The notes under the pieces are model-generated. The model had not been told where the DNA came from, searched no databases, and worked only from the letters and a program-made list of their open reading frames with translations. A stretch of DNA of 51,321 bases. It comes from an uncultured Candidatus Saccharibacteria bacterium. GTDB lineage: Bacteria; Patescibacteriota; Saccharimonadia; Saccharimonadales; Saccharimonadaceae. Shown in pieces: positions 42,697 to 48,349 of the stretch. The position numbers and the translations under genes were made by a program. The stretch covers positions 1 through 51,321 of the forward strand of contig CAMZEB010000004.1 in the NCBI GenBank assembly GCA_947305705.1, in the 5' to 3' direction. Each line of letters opens with the position of its first letter. Positions within the stretch are counted from its first letter, which is position 1.

Positions 42697-43637
42697 TGGC
42701 GTACGTTTCTGATTTGATAAACGAATTCTTGGAATCGCTAGAGGTAGAAAATGGGCGGAGTCGCTATACTTCGCGCAATTACGAATTGTGCTTGTCGAGA
42801 ATTACGGAGTTTAGCTACGAATACTATCCAGACAGGGAACTAAGGCCGGAAGATATTACGCAAGAATGGCTCAGGAAATATCGTCTATGGTTGAACCGGT
42901 TTGAGGTGGCGAACGGGCGAGGCAAGACGCTTTCGGTGACGACGCAGGCGTATCATCTGATTGCATTGCGTGGGTTTTTGAAATATCTTACCAAGCGCGG
43001 AATCAAAACTTTGGACCCGGTGCTAGTGGAGCTCCCGAGAACGCATCGACCGCAAGTGACATTTTTGCACGTTGATGAGATTGAGCGAATTTTTGCAGAG
43101 ATTCCGAGTGATACGGAGACGGGTTTGCGTGACAAGGCGATACTTGAGCTGCTATTTTCGTCTGGTTTACGTGTGTCGGAGCTTATCAATTTGAACCGTG
43201 ACAGCGTGAATCTGCAGCGCAAGGAATTTATGGTGCGCGGAAAAGGACAGAAAGATAGGCCAGTGTTTATTTCTGATTCGGCGGCAGAGGCGGTAAGCGA
43301 TTATTTGGCAGAAAGGCACGATTCGTTGCCGGCGCTGTTTTTGAATAATTCGCGTAATACGCCACTGCAAGGGACTTCGGGTGATTATCGGAGGCTGACG
43401 CCGCGGAGTATTCAGAGAATTATTGAGAAATATGTGCGCGCGGCGGGAATTACGAAACACGTGACGCCACATACGTTTAGACATTCGTTTGCGACGGATT
43501 TGTTGATGAATGGCGCGGATTTGCGCTCAGTGCAATCATTGCTGGGGCACGCAAATATTTCGACGACGCAAATTTATACACACGTGACGGATCCGCAACT
43601 TAGGGAAATCCACAAAAAATTTCATAGTGATGTTTGA
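42696..43637 (+). CDS. Tyrosine recombinase, XerC/XerD-like
   Basis: The 313-residue protein has an N-terminal SAM-like core-binding domain (about 1-100) and a catalytic domain with Arg159 (SSGLRVSEL), Lys183 (GKGQKDR), His259/Arg262 (HTFRHSFAT), His285 (LLGHANIS) and nucleophile Tyr294 (TQIYTHV). Size and motifs fit chromosome-dimer resolvases rather than phage integrases. It is translationally coupled to pilD (TGATG); a TTG three bases upstream is an alternative start. No attachment site or phage gene is nearby. Confidence 0.92.
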   Translation: MAYVSDLINEFLESLEVENGRSRYTSRNYELCLSRITEFSYEYYPDRELRPEDITQEWLRKYRLWLNRFEVANGRGKTLSVTTQAYHLIALRGFLKYLTKRGIKTLDPVLVELPRTHRPQVTFLHVDEIERIFAEIPSDTETGLRDKAILELLFSSGLRVSELINLNRDSVNLQRKEFMVRGKGQKDRPVFISDSAAEAVSDYLAERHDSLPALFLNNSRNTPLQGTSGDYRRLTPRSIQRIIEKYVRAAGITKHVTPHTFRHSFATDLLMNGADLRSVQSLLGHANISTTQIYTHVTDPQLREIHKKFHSDV

Positions 43638-43662
43638 CATTCTTTACGCGTTCGCTTATGCT
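43634..43662 (+). promoter_or_regulatory. Promoter of 43677-45053
   Basis: TTGACA (43634-43639), a 17-base spacer and TATGCT (43657-43662). Its start would be only about 8 bases before the ATG. Confidence 0.7.
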
Positions 43663-43676
43663 TAGTAGTAGAGTGT

Positions 43677-45053
43677 ATGAAGAATAGGAATCGGTTAATT
43701 ATATCATTGTTTGCTTTGGCTTTTTTGGCGCTGATTGGCGGCGTATTTGCGGTAAGCAATGATAAATCGATCCTGCAAAATGTTTTTGGCACAGCGACCT
43801 ACCGTACGGTGAATACGGAGGTTTTTACTAGCCCGACGAATTGGCAGACTTGCGAGGAAATTCCGAAAACTGTGACGGTGAAAAATGAGTCGACAGTGCC
43901 GGTTGTGGCGCGCGTAAAATATACGGAGCAGTGGATTGCTTCGGATAGGACCTCGGAGTTGGATTTGGTAGATAGCGCGACCGGGCTTCGGATGGCGGTT
44001 GTCAACCGAGATAATGTCGATAAATGGGTTTTGAACGAGGATGATGGTTTTTATTACTATTATCTTCCGCTTGAGCCGGGTGAGACGACGGCGTCTTTCT
44101 TGAAGTCGGTTACGCTGAACTGTAATGCGAATATGAGCGGTTCGGCGATTAATACTTGCACTGAGATAAATGGGAATATTGTTTGCGAGAGTAGTGCTAA
44201 TCCGTATGCGGAGGCGACTTACACTTTGCGCACGACGATTTCATCTATCCAGAATAATGTTGCGAAAGACGAGTGGGATTATGAGCCGACGGTAAGCGAA
44301 GCGACTTTGCTCAAGGGCGCTTTTGTGACGGGGCGGATTGGCAGCGCGGAAAATATCGTGCGTGTGTCGGAGCTGCCGGAGAATTTCCCGACGACGGATA
44401 GCTGGCGCAGTATTAATAATGGCGGCGTGAGGGCTTCGACGGAATCTTCGGAAAAGCCGGTGTATATGTGGGATGCTGGCCAATACGAGAGTTGGGGCGG
44501 CGAGATTATTGAGGGGAAGTATCAGGAAGGCACGATTTACTGGTATAGCGAGGCGGCGCAGATTTATTACAATCCAGATATGAGCGGATTTATGGCGCAG
44601 GGCAATGGTGCGGCGCTTACGGATATGAGTTTTTATGGGTCGTTTGACGCGTCGCGTGTGTTGGATTTGAGCGGGGCGTTTAGCGGTTTGGCAATTAGCG
44701 ACCTTAGTTTCCTAGCTGGTTGGAATGTGTCTTCAGTTGAGAATCTTAGTGGCGCGTTCGCTAATGATACGGCGCTTGCCGACGTTTCGGCCCTGTCGGG
44801 TTGGAATGTTGCGAAGGTAGCAGATTTCTCGTCATTATTCCTCGACGATTCGGCGCTGACGAGTGTTACGGCGTTGAAGAACTGGGATATGAGCAGCGCT
44901 ACAACGATTGAGGCGATGTTCTCTGGTTGTACTGGCGTTACGGACGGCGATGAGTTGGAGACTTGGAGCAATACGCTCGATACGGCTAATGTCGTTATGA
45001 CGAATGCTTTTGACGGAACTTTGACTCAGCCGAGCTGGTATATTACGAATTAG
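43677..45053 (+). CDS. Secreted protein: TasA/SipW-cognate-like N-terminus plus DUF285-type repeats
   Basis: A 458-residue paralogue of 24881-26521. The signal segment is LIISLFALAFLALIGGVFAV. The TasA-like domain has TVKNESTVPVVARVKYTEQW, FLKSVTLNCNANM and NPYAEATYTLRTT. The C-terminal part has DUF285/BspA-like units (LSGAFANDTALADVSALSGW; LFLDDSALTSVTAL) and ends in QPSWYITN, like PTWY in its paralogue. There is no sortase motif and no C-terminal helix, so it is secreted or non-covalently attached. A terminator follows. Confidence 0.85.
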   Translation: MKNRNRLIISLFALAFLALIGGVFAVSNDKSILQNVFGTATYRTVNTEVFTSPTNWQTCEEIPKTVTVKNESTVPVVARVKYTEQWIASDRTSELDLVDSATGLRMAVVNRDNVDKWVLNEDDGFYYYYLPLEPGETTASFLKSVTLNCNANMSGSAINTCTEINGNIVCESSANPYAEATYTLRTTISSIQNNVAKDEWDYEPTVSEATLLKGAFVTGRIGSAENIVRVSELPENFPTTDSWRSINNGGVRASTESSEKPVYMWDAGQYESWGGEIIEGKYQEGTIYWYSEAAQIYYNPDMSGFMAQGNGAALTDMSFYGSFDASRVLDLSGAFSGLAISDLSFLAGWNVSSVENLSGAFANDTALADVSALSGWNVAKVADFSSLFLDDSALTSVTALKNWDMSSATTIEAMFSGCTGVTDGDELETWSNTLDTANVVMTNAFDGTLTQPSWYITN

Positions 45054-45077
45054 AAGTGTTTGTAGCATTGGTCGTGG

Positions 45078-45101
45078 CGTCCGCCTAGTCGGGCGTTTTT
45101 T
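45078..45101 (+). terminator. Intrinsic terminator after 43677-45053
   Basis: A 6-bp stem CGTCCG / CGGGCG followed by six T. Confidence 0.8.
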
Positions 45102-45183
45102 GACCCAATAAAAAGTTAACTTTGTTAGGGGCGGCAGAGAGTGAAGATTTGTGATATACTCGCAAAAAGGAGTTTTTATTTTT

Positions 45184-45804
45184 ATGGCAGTTAAAAAAGA
45201 CGAAAAAAAGAAAATCGGCAAAGCAACTGAGAAAGTTGCGAACGAAGTGACGCACGAGGTGAATGCGTGGAATGTTGGTTTTAATAAGACCAACAATCCA
45301 GATGGTTTGATTCAGCGCACCCTGATTATCTTTAAGCCTGATGCAGTGCAGCGCGGGATTGTCGGCGAGATTCTTCAGCGTTTCGAGCGTGTTGGTCTAA
45401 AGATTGTCGCAACCAAGATGGTTAATCCAGACAAAGATCACTACTATCATCACTACGAAGAGATTTCAAAGATGATTACTCGTCGTGGTCAGAAGGCTTT
45501 TGACCTCGTGGTCGACTTTATGATTTCTGGTCCAGTTATCGCGATGGTACTTGAGGGCGTCGAAGCAATCCCAGTAGTTCGTAAGATTGTTGGTTCAACA
45601 GAGCCAATGGCAGCAGATATGGGTACGATTCGTGGTGATTTTGCGCACGTTAGCTTTGGTTATGCAGATGCACGCAACGAAGGCGTCGCGAACCTCATCC
45701 ACGCTTCTGGTAACGTTTCCGAGGCGGAGCAGGAAGTTTCTTACTGGTTCAAGCCAGAAGAAATTCAAATCTACAAGACTTTGTCTGAGCGTTTCACGCG
45801 CTGA
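45184..45804 (+). CDS. ndk: Nucleoside diphosphate kinase
   Basis: Transfers gamma-phosphate between nucleoside triphosphates and diphosphates. The 206 residues are longer than the usual 140-150. There is a Lys-rich N-terminal extension of about 45 residues and an insert before the active site. The core is clear: TLIIFKPDAVQRGIVGEIL, FMISGPVIAMVLEG, GTIRGDFA and the phospho-histidine segment LIHASGN, where most family members have HGSD. AAGGAG is about 12 bases before the ATG at 45184; an upstream ATG at 45151 precedes that site and is less likely. Confidence 0.92.
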   Translation: MAVKKDEKKKIGKATEKVANEVTHEVNAWNVGFNKTNNPDGLIQRTLIIFKPDAVQRGIVGEILQRFERVGLKIVATKMVNPDKDHYYHHYEEISKMITRRGQKAFDLVVDFMISGPVIAMVLEGVEAIPVVRKIVGSTEPMAADMGTIRGDFAHVSFGYADARNEGVANLIHASGNVSEAEQEVSYWFKPEEIQIYKTLSERFTR

Positions 45805-45816
45805 TTATCGCAAAGG

Positions 45817-45846
45817 CCGCTCTCTAGAAACTAGAGGGCGGTTTTT
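45817..45846 (+). terminator. Intrinsic terminator after ndk
   Basis: An 11-bp stem CCGCTCTCTAG / CTAGAGGGCGG with a 3-base loop and five T. The T-run abuts the tRNA-Arg(CCT) -10 box TATAAT (45849-45854). Confidence 0.92.
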
Positions 45847-45863
45847 GGTATAATATAGGGAGT

Positions 45864-45939
45864 GGCCCAGTAGCTCAATGGATAGAGCGGCTCCGTCCTA
45901 AGGAGAAGGTTGTGCGTTCGACTCGCGCCTGGGTCACCA
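45864..45939 (+). tRNA. tRNA-Arg (anticodon CCT), CCA encoded
   Basis: The acceptor stem is GGCCCAG / CTGGGTC with one G-U pair. The D arm is GCTC...GAGC, the anticodon loop GTCCTAA gives CCT for AGG codons and the T arm is GTGCG TTCGACT CGCGC. CCA lies at 45937-45939. The top anticodon-stem pair (27-43) appears to be a G-A mismatch. TATAAT at 45849-45854 is the -10 box. The two-hairpin element follows. Confidence 0.94.
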
Positions 45940-46029
45940 TACTAAACGGACCTTTTCTTTGGAAGAAAAGTCCGACAAAAGAACTGATTATGAAAAGAAA
46001 TCCACGCGCATGTCGTGGATTTCTTTTTG
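45940..46029 (+). other. Two-hairpin element behind tRNA-Arg(CCT), copy 2
   Basis: Hairpin 1 at 45947-45974 (CGGAC...GTCCG stem, one bulged C). The invariant linker AGAACTGATTATGAAAA is at 45980-45996. Hairpin 2 has stem about 45993-46006 / 46014-46027 with loop CGCATGT and ends in a T-run. Compared with copy 1 the stems differ at many positions and still pair, while linker and loop are kept. Confidence 0.7.
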
Positions 46030-46068
46030 TTGTTTTGAGCGTAAAGGCATAAGTGGTAAAATATAGAT

Positions 46069-46542
46069 ATGGAATTTGAAGGCCAGCGAGAGGGGGAAGA
46101 AGTCATTTACGTCTTTCGGCGCCATATTCTGACCGCAGTGAAGGGTTTTTGGTGGCTGGTTGGTATGATGGTGCTCGGTGCGATTCCGATGATTATTTGG
46201 CCGGACAACGGGCAGATGTTTCTAGTGTGGCTAGTTTTCATTTTGGTTGGCATTCTGGGCGCAGCATACAGCTGGATTTTGTGGTTTTTTAGCTTTTATG
46301 TAGTGACGAATGAGCGCCTAAGACAGGTGCGTCAAAAGGGAATGTTCAACAAGAGCGTCGTGGATTTGGAACTAGCGAGCATTTTGAATATGAGCTACGG
46401 CGTGCACGGTGTCTTTGCGACAATGTTTGACTACGGTTCAATTTTGGTGCAGACAGGGGCGGGAGATCTCGTGCTGAGCATGGTTAGCCACCCTGAAACA
46501 GTGTATAATGAGTTGGAGAATACTTGGCATGATAAGAAGTAA
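46069..46542 (+). CDS. Membrane protein with bacterial PH domain
   Basis: The 157 residues have two membrane helices (about 24-45 and 49-72), followed by a bPH-type domain: FYVVTNERLRQVRQKGMFNKSVVDLELASILNMSYG, the common start of YdbS/YdbT-like PH domains. The function of such proteins is mostly unknown (membrane or envelope stress). TAAAAT (46057-46062) ends six bases before the ATG. The 3' end overlaps the foldase gene by 14 bases. Confidence 0.85.
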   Translation: MEFEGQREGEEVIYVFRRHILTAVKGFWWLVGMMVLGAIPMIIWPDNGQMFLVWLVFILVGILGAAYSWILWFFSFYVVTNERLRQVRQKGMFNKSVVDLELASILNMSYGVHGVFATMFDYGSILVQTGAGDLVLSMVSHPETVYNELENTWHDKK

Positions 46543-47581
46543 AAAGAAAAAATCTGCAGCTATTACGCAGGAAAATCTCGAAGCAAGCCGCGAGGAGATT
46601 TTGGCGAAAGGTAAGAAATTTCGCTATCCTTTTCAGTATGCGAAACACCGCTTAGTAATTATTACAATTCTGATATCGGTGGTGGCACTGGTTGCTTTTG
46701 GCTTTATCGGATGGGTACAGTTATACAAGGCGCAAAACACGAGTGATGTAATGTATCGTTTCGCGCGTGCATTGCGTTTGCCGGTGGCTAAAATTGATGG
46801 CGTGAAGGTGCTTTATAGCGACTATCTAATGCTTTATCGGAGCAGCGTCAAATCGCTAGAGCGCCAGCAGGGTACACTAGACGAGACGGATGACGCAAAG
46901 CTTTTGCGTGCATATTACAAGCGTCAGGCTCTAGATAGCGCTGAAGAATATAGTTATGCAATGGCTAAGCTCAATGAGATTGGCAAGGCCGTAACAGATG
47001 ACGAAATTAATGCGGTTGTAGACGAGCACAAGACAATTGACGGGCAGAAGCGAAGCGATTCAGCGTTCGAGGGGATTGTTCGTATGAATTTTGGCTTAAG
47101 TATGGATGAATATCGTCGAATGATTATGCTGTCGCTTGCGAAGAAAAAGTATTCGGTCGAAATTGACACGCGGGCGAAAAACGTAGTAGATGAGATGCGC
47201 AAAGAATTGGAATCTTCGAAAGATTTGAAGGGGGTTGCGGAAAAATACAAAAATAACGACATTGTGTCGTTTGAAACATTATCAGAGATGGTGGATTCGT
47301 CGAACTTGGATTCGGGGCGTGCGGCGATGGCGGCTTCGCTAAAAGAGGTGAGTGATATATCTGAACCATTTGTTTCGAAGAATGGCGATGGCTATTATAT
47401 TGTGAAGCTGACGGCGCGCGAGGGCGACAAGGTAAAATATGATTCGGTTTGGATTCGTTTTACGGAATTCGATAAGCTGATGCAACAGATTCGTTCGGAA
47501 AATAAAGTTGAAGAATATATCACCGTCGAAGCGAGCACGGGCGTAGAAGAAGAGCAGGCAACCGAAAAAGACGCCGAGTAA
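46529..47581 (+). CDS. Membrane-anchored PrsA/SurA-like foldase
   Basis: The 350 residues have a basic cytoplasmic N-terminus, one helix (about 43-64) and an extracytoplasmic SurA_N-like helical region (VAKIDGVKVLYSDYLMLYRS; LNEIGKAVTDDEINAVVDE). A rotamase-like part follows (LKEVSDISEPFVSKNGDGYYIVKLTAREGD). The C-terminus is acidic. It probably helps fold the many exported surface proteins encoded nearby, which is inference. The start at 46529 is preceded by GGAG; a frame beginning at 46508 is less likely. Its stop abuts the stop of the converging SpoU gene with no terminator between. Confidence 0.82.
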   Translation: MIRSKKKKSAAITQENLEASREEILAKGKKFRYPFQYAKHRLVIITILISVVALVAFGFIGWVQLYKAQNTSDVMYRFARALRLPVAKIDGVKVLYSDYLMLYRSSVKSLERQQGTLDETDDAKLLRAYYKRQALDSAEEYSYAMAKLNEIGKAVTDDEINAVVDEHKTIDGQKRSDSAFEGIVRMNFGLSMDEYRRMIMLSLAKKKYSVEIDTRAKNVVDEMRKELESSKDLKGVAEKYKNNDIVSFETLSEMVDSSNLDSGRAAMAASLKEVSDISEPFVSKNGDGYYIVKLTAREGDKVKYDSVWIRFTEFDKLMQQIRSENKVEEYITVEASTGVEEEQATEKDAE

Positions 47582-48307
47582 TTACTCAGCGAAGTGGTGC
47601 ATAGCGATGGCGGCCGCAACGGATAGGTTGAGGCTGTCGACATTTGGGCTTTGGGGGATATAGATGGCTTGGGCGTTGGTTTTTGCGCAGAAATCTTGTG
47701 GCAGGCCGGCGGCTTCGTTACCAAAAACGATGGCGAAGTTTTTTGAGGAAGGCTTGCTCTGTGTTTCGAGTTTTTGAGCGTCTAGGTTTAAGATGAAAGC
47801 GTAGAGCTGTTTGCCTGGATTTTGTGTGAGATAAGCTTTGATGCTGTCGAATTGGGCGAGGTTGAGATGGAAAATTGCGCCCATAGAAGCGCGGACGACT
47901 TTCGGGTCGTAAGGATCGACGGAAGGGGTAATGATGGCAAGATTGTTGTAATTGAAGGCAACGGCGGTGCGAATAATGGTGCCGAGATTGCCGGAGTCGG
48001 AAGGATTGACGAGGACGATGTGAGGGGTGCTGTCGTTTAGGCTCGTGTTAGGCTTTTTGAATTCGGCAGCAAGCAGGCAGTTGTCTTTGGCGCCGAGAAT
48101 ATTGAAGGCTTTGGTAGATTCGATAATCTGGATGTGTTTTTGCTCGAGTTGAGCCAAGATAGCCTCAATGTCGGCGCCGTGTTTTTCGACGGGGCGCAAA
48201 TATACACGTTGGATGAGGGAAGGGCTAGTTTTTAGTAATTCAGCAACAAGAGTGGCGCCAAGGGCGTAGGAGCAATCTGATTGGCGTTTGTATTTTTGAA
48301 GCTTCAT
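47582..48307 (-). CDS. SpoU/TrmH-family RNA 2'-O-methyltransferase
   Basis: Methylates a ribose in rRNA or tRNA using S-adenosylmethionine; the target is not evident. The 241 residues contain an N-terminal substrate-binding domain (about 1-85) and the SPOUT knot motifs: NPSDSGNLGTIIRTA (motif 1), FAIVFGNEAAGLP (motif 2) and IPQSPNVDSLNLSVAAAIAM (motif 3). TATAAT (48321-48316) lies eight bases before the ATG, so a leaderless transcript is likely. Confidence 0.93.
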   Translation of the reverse strand: MKLQKYKRQSDCSYALGATLVAELLKTSPSLIQRVYLRPVEKHGADIEAILAQLEQKHIQIIESTKAFNILGAKDNCLLAAEFKKPNTSLNDSTPHIVLVNPSDSGNLGTIIRTAVAFNYNNLAIITPSVDPYDPKVVRASMGAIFHLNLAQFDSIKAYLTQNPGKQLYAFILNLDAQKLETQSKPSSKNFAIVFGNEAAGLPQDFCAKTNAQAIYIPQSPNVDSLNLSVAAAIAMHHFAE

Positions 48308-48349
48308 ATCTTACTATTATAGCAAAAATCTAGCGTTTTGTCAAGGGGG

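Noticed and set aside
42696-43637. Phage integrase / integrative element
   Set aside because: No attachment repeats, phage genes or tRNA junction nearby; it is embedded and coupled in the pilus unit.
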